DNA of 64,000 bases. It comes from Deltaproteobacteria bacterium (GTDB taxonomy: Bacteria; Myxococcota; Myxococcia; Myxococcales; Anaeromyxobacteraceae). Below the pieces are notes generated by a model, which saw nothing but the letters and a program-made list of their open reading frames with translations, did not search any database and was not told the DNA's origin. The stretch lies in assembly GCA_016214955.1 (NCBI GenBank), contig JACRMN010000029.1, positions 18,593 to 82,592 on the forward strand, read 5' to 3'. A program made the position numbers and the translations under genes. Position 1 is the stretch's first letter. Each line of letters begins with the position of its first letter. Positions 7,747 to 14,991 of this stretch are shown here, in pieces.

Positions 7747-9063
7747 CTAGTCCTTGGCGTGGCACTTGTTGCAGTAGCTGCGCGCCCACGGGCCGAACAC
7801 GGTGGCCGGCCGGTAGTTGTAGGCGGCCTGCTGCTGGGCCGGGCTGTAGCCGTAGTTGATCTTGTTCTCCGTGGTGCTGGAGTCGTAGATCGCGACGTTG
7901 CCGTTGGCGGTGTCGGCCACGGTCATGAACTCGTTCAGGTAGAAGAACCGGAGCGAGCTCTCGAAGCCCGAGGCGTGGGCGCGGTGGCAGGAGATGCAGG
8001 CCACCTGGCCGTTGGTGCTGGCGGCGGGCATGGCGGTGGCGCTGGCGGCGGCGGCCTTCAGGACGGCGTAGTCGCGGTGGCCCTGCTCGAAGGGAGCGAG
8101 GGTCGAGAAGGCGGCCGAGGCGGTGACGTTGGTCATGACGCCGGTGCGGACCCAGGCGTTGTAGTTGTTGGCGATCTCGGCGGTGAGGTTGGCGCCGTTG
8201 CCCGCCGGGTGGCGGAGGCCGGCCATGCCGGAGGTGTAGCTCTGCTGCAGCATGCCGGTGTGGCAGTTGGCGCACCACTCGGACATGTCGGCGCCGTAGG
8301 CGATCGGGGTCTGGGTGGAGGCCTCGGAGCGGTTGTAGGTGCTGTTGACGACGGCGGCCGGGACGGTGCGGGTGAAGGCGTAGGAGCCGGTCAGCGACTT
8401 CGGCTGGTAGCCGATGCCGCCGAGGATGCGGTAGGCGCCCACGGCCGAGGTGCCCGCGATGGGGTCGGCGCTGCTGTTGTAGGAGCCGGAGTTCCAGATC
8501 GGCAGGCCGGCGGTGCTGATGTTGCCGGAGGCGTCACGGCGGTACTTGCCGTGCGGGTCGTGGCAGGAGGAGCAGGCCAGGGCGCTCGCCGGGTAGACGC
8601 CGCCAGGGGCGTAGGCCAGGGTGCTGTCAGCCACGTAGCCGAAGTCGGCGGCGATGACGTTGTGGCCGTGGCGCTCGCCGGGGTTGCCGTCGAGGGCGGT
8701 GTTCTTGCGGATGACGACGTTCATCGTCTTCTTCAGCCAGGCGAAGTCGCCGCCCGGGGTGGCCTCGACCGGGGAGGTCGAGTCGTAGGGGGTGATGCCG
8801 GCGGTCGAGATGTGGTAGCTCGACGGCGCCGTGTCGGCGGCCTGGTGGCAGTTGAGGCAGGCGCCCGACTGGTCGTTGGCCTTCAGGAGGTACGGGCCCG
8901 TGCCATTGGCGAAGGTCCGGCCGGTCACGTTCGGCTGGCCGTCGAACGAGTTGTGCATCGAGTGGCAGCCCTCGCACTCGGCGACGCCGCCGGAGTGGAA
9001 GGCGTAAGCGTTGCCGAAGGCGAACGCGAACAGCGCGGCGACTGCGATTCTCAGGAACTTCAT
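7747..9063 (-). CDS. omcS: OmcS-like hexaheme nanowire cytochrome (copy 1)
   Basis: A 438-residue secreted cytochrome, practically the length of Geobacter OmcS. The signal peptide ends AYA before Phe 22. Six CXXCH sites are present: CEGCH 30-34, CLNCH 69-73, CSSCH 164-168, then CANCH, CISCH and CNKCH 431-435. Conserved OmcS blocks are easily recognised, including FHSGGVAECEGCH, SSYHIST, CSSCHDPHGKYRR, GYQPKSL, MSEWCANCH, LRHPAGNGA, CHRAHASGF and the terminal CNKCHAKD. In OmcS filaments the His at mature position 16 coordinates a heme of the neighbouring subunit; here that His is residue 37 (in GCHSMHNS). A good GAGGGAGAAG ribosome site fixes the start. It follows the NHL-repeat gene by 90 bases and ends at a terminator. 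It should be exported and polymerise on the cell surface, an inference from homology. Confidence 0.95.
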   Translation of the reverse strand: MKFLRIAVAALFAFAFGNAYAFHSGGVAECEGCHSMHNSFDGQPNVTGRTFANGTGPYLLKANDQSGACLNCHQAADTAPSSYHISTAGITPYDSTSPVEATPGGDFAWLKKTMNVVIRKNTALDGNPGERHGHNVIAADFGYVADSTLAYAPGGVYPASALACSSCHDPHGKYRRDASGNISTAGLPIWNSGSYNSSADPIAGTSAVGAYRILGGIGYQPKSLTGSYAFTRTVPAAVVNSTYNRSEASTQTPIAYGADMSEWCANCHTGMLQQSYTSGMAGLRHPAGNGANLTAEIANNYNAWVRTGVMTNVTASAAFSTLAPFEQGHRDYAVLKAAAASATAMPAASTNGQVACISCHRAHASGFESSLRFFYLNEFMTVADTANGNVAIYDSSTTENKINYGYSPAQQQAAYNYRPATVFGPWARSYCNKCHAKD

Positions 9064-9086
9064 CTCTTCTCCCTCGCTTCGGTTGA

Positions 9087-9102
9087 CCGGCCCCTCGGCC
9101 GG
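9087..9102 (-). other. Short intercistronic hairpin between NHL and OmcS-like genes
   Basis: CCGGCC and GGCCGG arms with a four-base loop lie in the 90-base gap before the OmcS-like start codon. The hairpin may shield the downstream cytochrome message from decay and so raise its level over the NHL gene. No terminator T-run is present. Confidence 0.35.
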
Positions 9103-9153
9103 CTTGTTGGTGCTGCTTCCTCCAGCTCTGCGACTCCTCCGAAAACCGTGCTG

Positions 9154-10119
9154 CTAGCGGCTGCGCACTCCCGGCCCGCTCTGCGACTCCAGGGAGATCC
9201 GGTAGACGTTCACGCCGCGGCGGGCGTTCTGGGACACCCAGACCCGGCCATCGGCGGCCACCACGTCGACCGGCGCGGACAGGTTGCCGGGTCTGACGCC
9301 GCGGTAGCCGAACTCCTTCTTGAACTTGAGCGCCGGGTCGAACACCAGCACCGCCGACTTCAGGATGTCGGTGACGTAGGTGTAGCCGGCCTCGTCGCGG
9401 GCGATGCCGGCGACGATGTTGAACTTGCCGGGGGCGCTGCCCCGCTCGCCGAACTCCGTGACCTCGCCCTCGGGGGAGAGGACGAAGCCGCGGAAGAGCG
9501 GCTGGATGGTGAAGAGGATGTTGCCGTTCCTGTCGACCGAGAAGCCGCGCAGGCCCAGGTCCTCGCGCTTCTTGGCGACGTCGAGCTTCTCGGCCAGGTC
9601 GAAGCTCTTCTCGACGGCGCCGTCGAGGCCGGCGACGACCACCCGCATGCCGGGCCGGTCGGCCACGTACAGCTTGGCGCCGGCGCGGGCGATGGCGTCG
9701 GGGTGGAAGGTCTCGGCGAAGCCGGCGGGCAGGCCGGTGAGGGCCACCTTGGCGGCGGGCTCCCCGCGGAAGTTGCAGCGGACGAGCTGCACCGGGCTGC
9801 CGGCCGAGTAGGACAGGACCATCAGGTCGCCGCCCTCGAGGGCCACGGCGTCGATGGGGTGGCCGAGCTCGGCGTCGTCGCCGAAGGCGTACTCCTGCAT
9901 CCCGGCCTGGTTGAAGATGCGCACCTGGCCGGCCGAGATGACCAGGACCTCCTGGTGCTCGGGATCGAACTTGAGCCGCGCCTCGGCGAGCAGCAGGACG
10001 CCGGTGAAGTCGGAGAGGCTGTGCTGGTAGGAGACGTCGAGCGCCGCGGCGTAGACGGCCAGGCCGGCGGCCACGAGGGCCACCACAACCTTTGCCAGCC
10101 TGGCGATCGCGAGACGCAT
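9154..10119 (-). CDS. NHL-repeat six-bladed beta-propeller protein, membrane-anchored
   Basis: A 321-residue protein. The ATG at 10119 is chosen because a GGGGTGG site precedes it and the first codons encode the hydrophobic segment LAKVVVALVAAGLAVYAAAL, an uncleaved anchor or signal. The rest is NHL-type repeats: 'DAIARAGAKLYVADRPGMRVVVAG', 'GLRGFSVDRNGNILFTIQPLFRGFVLSPEG', 'FNIVAGIARDEAGYTYVTDILKSAVLVFDPALK' and 'PVDVVAADGRVWVSQNARRGVNVYRI'. NHL-repeat genes accompany omcS in Geobacter, so a role in filament export or assembly is likely though undemonstrated. It is the first gene after a sigma-54 promoter and is probably co-transcribed with the cytochrome. Confidence 0.85.
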   Translation of the reverse strand: MRLAIARLAKVVVALVAAGLAVYAAALDVSYQHSLSDFTGVLLLAEARLKFDPEHQEVLVISAGQVRIFNQAGMQEYAFGDDAELGHPIDAVALEGGDLMVLSYSAGSPVQLVRCNFRGEPAAKVALTGLPAGFAETFHPDAIARAGAKLYVADRPGMRVVVAGLDGAVEKSFDLAEKLDVAKKREDLGLRGFSVDRNGNILFTIQPLFRGFVLSPEGEVTEFGERGSAPGKFNIVAGIARDEAGYTYVTDILKSAVLVFDPALKFKKEFGYRGVRPGNLSAPVDVVAADGRVWVSQNARRGVNVYRISLESQSGPGVRSR

Positions 10120-10187
10120 CCATCCACCCCAGCCCGAAGGCCCGGAAGTTTCCGCCGACGACGTGAGCGCTACGGAGGTGGGCCCTG

Positions 10188-10203
10188 TGCATGACAGGTG
10201 CCA
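10188..10203 (-). promoter_or_regulatory. Sigma-54 promoter of the NHL/OmcS-like operon
   Basis: On the minus strand the element reads TGGCACCTGTCATGCA: a perfect TGGCAC block, GG and GC separated by ten bases, and TGCA at -12. The predicted start of transcription is near 10177, about 58 bases before the NHL start codon. Confidence 0.8.
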
Positions 10204-10276
10204 GGGTTCTGGAGGGGGTTCGGCGGAGTCGGATCGAGTGATCTCGAAGGATTGCGGCGTCAACTCCCCCTGATCA

Positions 10277-10296
10277 CCTGGGGGATTACCCCCAGG
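10277..10296. promoter_or_regulatory. Palindrome, candidate enhancer site (UAS) or attenuator
   Basis: Arms CCTGGGGG and CCCCCAGG flank ATTA. The centre lies about 110 bases upstream of the predicted start of the leftward operon, the usual distance for a sigma-54 activator. A CCCCC run at 10266-10270 can pair with the left GGGGG instead, so two mutually exclusive hairpins are possible if the region is transcribed. Confidence 0.45.
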
Positions 10297-10616
10297 GGTG
10301 CGGGGCCACTCGCGCCCGCTGTCCACCCGAAAATGGCGGTTTTGTGCGCAGAGCCTGCGCTCATGAAGGTGTGCGCGCACGGGTTGCTGGACCGCCACCA
10401 CAGGCAATTTCGGGCGCCGTTCACTCCTCGTCCGAACGCGATCTGCTGCTCCTCCCTGAAGTCGCGGGGATGGGAGATCGGGTTCCAGCACCCACCCCTG
10501 CACACCCCGTCCGGACTGCGGCAAGACTCACGTTCGCTGGGGCATAGCGCGCAGTGTGGGAGTACGGCGGAGGTCCGCTGGGCCTGTCGCACCGGTCCCG
10601 TTTGATCGCGACATGG

Positions 10617-10632
10617 GGGCATATGGGTTGCA
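10617..10632 (+). promoter_or_regulatory. Sigma-54 promoter of OmcS-like copy 2
   Basis: The element GGGCATATGGGTTGCA has an intact GGCA -24 core, TTGCA at -12 and the required ten-base GG to GC spacing. Predicted transcription starts near 10643, 22 bases before the ATG at 10665. This excludes the in-frame ATG at 10623, which lies inside the promoter. Confidence 0.7.
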
Positions 10633-10664
10633 GCCCGCCCCGCTTCGTGCGAGTGGTGCTCGCC

Positions 10665-11978
10665 ATGCGCAGAGCAGCCGGGAGGTGCCTGCCGCCGCTC
10701 GCGGCGGTGGCGCTGTGCCTCGCCGCCTCTCCGGCCCTCGCCTTCCACGGCGGCGGCGCCGGTGAGTGCGACGGCTGCCACTCGATGCACGACTCGAACG
10801 ACGGAGTGTCGGGCCCCGGGCCGCGCGGCGGGTACCTGCTGAAGGCCAGCGACCCGAGCTCGGTCTGCCTCAACTGCCACCAGGCCCAGGGCGACATCGG
10901 CCCGGTCGGCTACCACATCTCCACCGCCGAGGCCGACATGCCGCCGGGCCTCCCTCCGCGGCAGATGGCGCCCGGCGGCGACTTCGGCTGGCTGAAGAAG
11001 ACCTTCCAGTGGACCACGCGCCCGGGCACCCCGCTGCAGACCAGCCCTGGCGAGCGGCATGGCCACAGCATCGTCGCCCTCGACTACGGCTACTCCTCCG
11101 ACTCCCGCAGCTTCACCGCACCGGGGGGCACGTACCCCTCGGCCAACCTTTCCTGCGTGAGCTGCCACGACCCCCACGGCAAGTACCGGCGCTTCGCCGA
11201 CGGCTCCGTCGGGACGAGCGGGCTCACCGTGCTGGGGAGCGGCTCGCAGGCGAGCGGCACCGATCCGGTGGCCGGGGTCGGGGCGGCCGGCGTCTACCGG
11301 ATGCTGGGCGGCGTGGGCTACCAGCCCAGGTCGCTGTCCGGCGCGCTCGCCTTCCAGAACCCGCCGCCGGCGGCCGTCGCCCCCAACACCTACAACCGGC
11401 GGGAGACCACCACCCAGACGCGGGTTGCCTACGGCCGCGACATGTCCGAGTGGTGCGCCAACTGCCACCCGCGCCTCCTGGTCTCGGGCGTGACGGAGCA
11501 GATGTCCGGCCTGCGCCACCCGGCCGGCAACGGCGCCATCCTGGGCGCCACCATGTCGCGCAACTACGCCTCCTACCTGCGCACCGGCAAGCTGACGGGG
11601 TTCGCCAGCCAGTCCTACCTGTCGCTCGTGCCCTTCGAGGAGGGGCACGCCGACTACACGCGCCTCAAGGCCCACGCCCGCAGCGACGACCTCTACCTGC
11701 AGGGGCCCGACGACGTCTCCACCGTGATGTGCCTGACCTGCCACCGGGCCCACGCCTCCGGCTTCGACGGCGCCCTCCGCTTCCGGGCCCGCGGCGCCGA
11801 GTTCATCACCGTGGGTGACACCGTCAGCGGCGCGCGCTACCCCGACCCGCTGGCCGAGCCGGCCGTCGCCGAGGGCCGCACCCAGGCCGAGACGCGGGCC
11901 TCCTACTACGACCGCCCGGCGACGGTCTTCTCGCCCTTCCAGCGCTCCCTCTGCAACAAGTGCCACGTGAAGGACTGA
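10665..11978 (+). CDS. omcS: OmcS-like hexaheme nanowire cytochrome (copy 2)
   Basis: A 437-residue secreted cytochrome. The ATG at 10665 gives a standard signal peptide cut after ALA 26 and lies downstream of the sigma-54 promoter. Six heme sites occur in the OmcS order: CDGCH, CLNCH, CVSCH, CANCH, CLTCH and CNKCH, with the same framing blocks (YHISTAEADMP, GGDFGWLKKT, SCHDPHGKYRRF, GYQPRSLSG, MSEWCANCH, LRHPAGNGA, CHRAHASGFD, CNKCHVKD). The inter-subunit His of OmcS (mature position 16) is residue 42. In several blocks, such as the YHISTAEADMP stretch, this copy is nearer to Geobacter OmcS than copy 1. It is followed closely by a GT-C glycosyltransferase gene, so it may be co-transcribed with the glycan cluster. 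Confidence 0.94.
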   Translation: MRRAAGRCLPPLAAVALCLAASPALAFHGGGAGECDGCHSMHDSNDGVSGPGPRGGYLLKASDPSSVCLNCHQAQGDIGPVGYHISTAEADMPPGLPPRQMAPGGDFGWLKKTFQWTTRPGTPLQTSPGERHGHSIVALDYGYSSDSRSFTAPGGTYPSANLSCVSCHDPHGKYRRFADGSVGTSGLTVLGSGSQASGTDPVAGVGAAGVYRMLGGVGYQPRSLSGALAFQNPPPAAVAPNTYNRRETTTQTRVAYGRDMSEWCANCHPRLLVSGVTEQMSGLRHPAGNGAILGATMSRNYASYLRTGKLTGFASQSYLSLVPFEEGHADYTRLKAHARSDDLYLQGPDDVSTVMCLTCHRAHASGFDGALRFRARGAEFITVGDTVSGARYPDPLAEPAVAEGRTQAETRASYYDRPATVFSPFQRSLCNKCHVKD

Positions 11979-12007
11979 GCGAGGCGCCCGGCCTCGGCGA
12001 GGGGGAG

Positions 12008-13681
12008 GTGTCGCCCCGGGCGGTGCTGCGCGCAGCGGCGCCGGCGCTGCTCCTCGCCTGCCTGGTGCTGCTGCCCTTCCACGACAAGGCCTTCACCGTC
12101 GACGACACGGTCTTCGTGTCCCAGGCGCGCCACGCCCTCGCCGATCCGCTCCACCCCACCGCCTTCGAGATGGCCTGGAACGACGAGCCGGAGCGGGTCT
12201 CGCGGTTCCTCCCCACCGGGCCGGTCATCGCCTGGCTCCTCCTTCCCGCGGCCGCCGCCGGCGGCTCCGAGGCGCTGGCCCACGCCGTCCAGCTCCTGCT
12301 GCTGGCGCTGGCCATCTTCGCAACCGTCTCCCTGGCGATGCGGCTCGGCCTGCCCCGCGCCTGGGCGGGAGGGGCGGGCCTGCTGCTGGCTGCGACGCCC
12401 ACGGCGCTCGCCATGGCCGGGACCGCCATGCCCGACGTGCCAGCCATGGCGCTCGGCGTGGCCGGCGTGGAGCGGCTCCTCGCCTGGCGCCAGGGCGGGC
12501 GGCCCGGGGCCGGCGCTGCGGCGGCCATCTTCCTGGCGCTCGCCGCCCTGGCGCGGACGCACCTCGTGCTGCTGCTGCCGGTGGGCGCGCTCCTGCTCGT
12601 CGAGGACCCGCTCTCTCTCCGAGCCTGGCGCGGCGTCCCGCTGCGCCGCTGGCTGCCGCTCGCGGCCGCCGGCCTGCTGGTGCCGGCGGTGCTGGCCCTC
12701 ACCCGCGACCCGCAGGCCGGCGCCGGGAGCATCGCCGGCGCCGCGGTGGCCCTCTCGAGCCTCGACAAGGTCGGCCCCAACGCCGTCGCCTTCTGCGTCC
12801 ACTGGGTCCTGGCCCTCCCCTTCGCCCTCCCCTGGGCGGCGCTGCGCTGGCGGTGGCTGCTCCGGCGACCCTGGGCCTTCCTGCTGGCCAGCGCGGGCGC
12901 CGCCCTCCTGCCGCAGCCGCCCCTGGGGCCGCAGTTCCCCGTGGCGCTGGCGCCGGTCGCCGGCCTGGGCGCGGCGGTGCTGGTCGACCTGGTGGGCGAC
13001 GCCCTGCGCCGCCGCGACGCCATCCAGCTCTCGCTCGGCGCCTGGATGCTGCTGCCGCTCGCGGCCCTGCCCTACACCCACTTCCCGGCCAAGTACCTGC
13101 TGGCCTGCGCGCCGGCGGCGACCATCCTGGTGGCCCGGACCATGGCCGCAAGCCCGGGTCCCTCGCGCCGGCTGCTCGCGGCCACCGCCGTCGCCGGGGT
13201 GGCGCTGGGCGTCGCCATCCTCCGGGCCGACGCAGCGGTGGCCGGCCTGGCCCGCGACGCCGCCCGGGCGCTGGTGGCGCCCCAGGTGGCCGCGGGGAGG
13301 CGGGTCTGGTACGTCGGCCACTGGGGCTTCCAGTGGTACGCCGAGCAGGCCGGGGCTCGCTTCTTCCCCATGCGCCCGCCCTTCCCCGCCCCGGGCGACC
13401 TCGTCCTCTCCAGCCTGCACTGCGAGCCCCAGATCGACGTCTGGAAGATGACCGAGGACCTGGCCCACCTGGTGCGGATCGAGCACAGCGCCCCGGGCGG
13501 CCGGGTGATGGACCGGGCCAGCGGCGCCGGCTTCTACAGCAACTTCTGGGGCTACCTGCCCTGGTCCTGGGGCTCGGGCGTGGTCGAGGCCATCGAGCTC
13601 TGGCGCGTGGCCCCCGGAGCCGGATCGGGCGCGGCCAGGGCGCCGGCCGCGGCCAGGAGCAGGCCGGCGGCCAGCCAGTAG
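12008..13681 (+). CDS. GT-C family membrane glycosyltransferase (PMT/ArnT-like, GT39)
   Basis: A membrane protein of about 557 residues. The frame is open back to 11960; the GTG at 12008 is preferred because of a GGGGGAGG stretch, though spacing is tight and GTG 12023 is possible. The first luminal loop carries the acidic pair in KAFTVDDTVFVSQA, followed by a further 'WNDEPERVSRFLPTGPVIAWLL' stretch typical of lipid-phosphate-sugar-dependent GT-C enzymes. About ten to twelve hydrophobic helices follow, then a soluble C-terminal part. It begins about 30 bases after the OmcS-like stop. Its last 130 bases overlap the end of the opposite gene. Substrate unknown; transfer of sugar from a polyprenyl donor outside the membrane is the family role. 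Confidence 0.75.
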   Translation: MSPRAVLRAAAPALLLACLVLLPFHDKAFTVDDTVFVSQARHALADPLHPTAFEMAWNDEPERVSRFLPTGPVIAWLLLPAAAAGGSEALAHAVQLLLLALAIFATVSLAMRLGLPRAWAGGAGLLLAATPTALAMAGTAMPDVPAMALGVAGVERLLAWRQGGRPGAGAAAAIFLALAALARTHLVLLLPVGALLLVEDPLSLRAWRGVPLRRWLPLAAAGLLVPAVLALTRDPQAGAGSIAGAAVALSSLDKVGPNAVAFCVHWVLALPFALPWAALRWRWLLRRPWAFLLASAGAALLPQPPLGPQFPVALAPVAGLGAAVLVDLVGDALRRRDAIQLSLGAWMLLPLAALPYTHFPAKYLLACAPAATILVARTMAASPGPSRRLLAATAVAGVALGVAILRADAAVAGLARDAARALVAPQVAAGRRVWYVGHWGFQWYAEQAGARFFPMRPPFPAPGDLVLSSLHCEPQIDVWKMTEDLAHLVRIEHSAPGGRVMDRASGAGFYSNFWGYLPWSWGSGVVEAIELWRVAPGAGSGAARAPAAARSRPAASQ

Positions 13682-14991
13682 TAGTTGCAGAAGGCCTGCT
13701 TGTTGAAGAGCACGAGCAGGAGCCAGGCGAGCGCCCCGCCGGCCAGCGCCTCGCCGACGCTGCGCGCCCGGCGCACGGCCCAGGCGAGCGCCAGGGCGGC
13801 GACGACGAAGGAGGGCCAGATGGGCAGGCGCGGACCGCCCCAGGCCACCACCGCCGCGGGCCAGGAGACGGCGTCGGGCCGGAAGGGCTGCGCCACCTGG
13901 AAGGCCACCACGCCGCGCCACAGGCCGCGCGGGTGGATCGCCAGGAAGGGCAAGAGCGTTGCGGCGCCCGCCGCCGCGCCCAGCGCGGCGGTGCGCCAGC
14001 GCGTGCGGGGCGAGAGCAGCCGCCACACCGGCAGGAGGAGCAGCAGCACGTACTGCTTGGTGGCCGCCGCCAGGCCGAGCGCCAGGCCTGCGGCGACCCA
14101 GCCGCCCGGGGGCGCCTCCGCGGCCAGCCCGCTCCTCGCCTGGCGCGCGAGGAGGAGCGCCGCGCCGGCGACGGCCGCCAGCGCCACCGGCTCGGTCCAG
14201 GAGAGCTCCATCACCATCAGCGTGCGGGGCTGCAGGAGGAGCACCGTGGCCGCGAGCTCCGCGGCGCGGCTGCGCCGGCCCAGCTCCCGCACCAGCAGGG
14301 CCGCGGCCGCGGTGGCGGCGACGAAGGTCCAGCGAACGTCGCCGGCGAGGAAGCCGGGGAGGTCGAGGAGCAGCGTGAGCGGGGGGTACGGGAAGGCCAG
14401 GATGTACCGGCCGTCCGGGCTCAGCATCTCCCGGGCCAGCACGTAGGTGTCGGGGCCGTAGGGGTTGCGGTAGCCGAGCGCGTAGGGGTTGAGGCCGCGG
14501 AGCAGGGACTGGGCGCCGGCCTGCTGCAGCTCCCAGACGTCGATGCCCGGCCAGGGCGAGGCCCGGATCACCAGCGCCGCCATCACCAGCCAGCCGGCCA
14601 CCAGCAGCGGGAAGCGCCAGCGGGAGAGCCAGGGCGGCGGCCGGGGCCAGAGGTGCGTGGCCGCGAGCAGCGCCACCGCCAGGAGTGCCGGCCGGAAGGG
14701 GCCCAGCAGCTCGGGCTTCACGGTGATGCCCGGCAGGAAGAGGGCGTCGAAGAGCAGGCTGCCGGCCACGCCGAGGCCGAGCACCGCGGTGGTCCAGCGG
14801 GCGGACTCCGGCGGAACCTCCTCGGGGCGGCCGGCGGCGAGCAGCCCGAGACCGGCGATGGCGGTGGCCGCTGTCACCAGCGCCAGCGCCCAGGGGTCGT
14901 AGAGCCCCTCGGAGACGCCCAGCGCCCCGGCGATCACCAGCCCGGCGAGCGCCAGGAGCGGCGGGGCGGCAGCGGAGCGGGCGGCGCTCAC
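13552..14991 (-). CDS. GT-C polytopic membrane glycosyltransferase (GT87-like)
   Basis: A 479-residue protein with about eleven membrane segments. The GTG start at 14991 overlaps the stop of the upstream gene (GTGA), indicating coupled translation. The block 'SPWPGIDVWELQQAGAQSLLRGLNPYALGYRNPYG' carries the acidic residue and NPY motifs of the GT87/DUF2029 polyprenyl-phosphate mannosyltransferase group, and 'ATKQYVLLLLLPVW' is another of its typical helices. It is the last gene of a four-gene leftward operon (GT2, methyltransferase, TMTC-like, this). The C-terminal tail overlaps the opposite gene by 130 bases. Confidence 0.75.
   Translation of the reverse strand: MSAARSAAAPPLLALAGLVIAGALGVSEGLYDPWALALVTAATAIAGLGLLAAGRPEEVPPESARWTTAVLGLGVAGSLLFDALFLPGITVKPELLGPFRPALLAVALLAATHLWPRPPPWLSRWRFPLLVAGWLVMAALVIRASPWPGIDVWELQQAGAQSLLRGLNPYALGYRNPYGPDTYVLAREMLSPDGRYILAFPYPPLTLLLDLPGFLAGDVRWTFVAATAAAALLVRELGRRSRAAELAATVLLLQPRTLMVMELSWTEPVALAAVAGAALLLARQARSGLAAEAPPGGWVAAGLALGLAAATKQYVLLLLLPVWRLLSPRTRWRTAALGAAAGAATLLPFLAIHPRGLWRGVVAFQVAQPFRPDAVSWPAAVVAWGGPRLPIWPSFVVAALALAWAVRRARSVGEALAGGALAWLLLVLFNKQAFCNYYWLAAGLLLAAAGALAAPDPAPGATRQSSMASTTPEPQDQGR

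Larger units (their letters stand above)
10120..10664. other. Divergent regulatory region between the two OmcS-type operons
   Basis: This 545-base stretch has no convincing gene. It holds a sigma-54 promoter at each end, pointing outward (10188-10203 minus, 10617-10632 plus), a strong palindrome at 10277-10296 and a self-complementary GTGCGCGCAC at 10371-10380. Length and layout fit binding of one enhancer-binding activator serving both sides. Confidence 0.7.

Noticed and set aside
10623..10625. Earlier in-frame ATG for OmcS-like copy 2
   Set aside because: It lies inside the sigma-54 promoter and would add a basic stretch before a good signal peptide.
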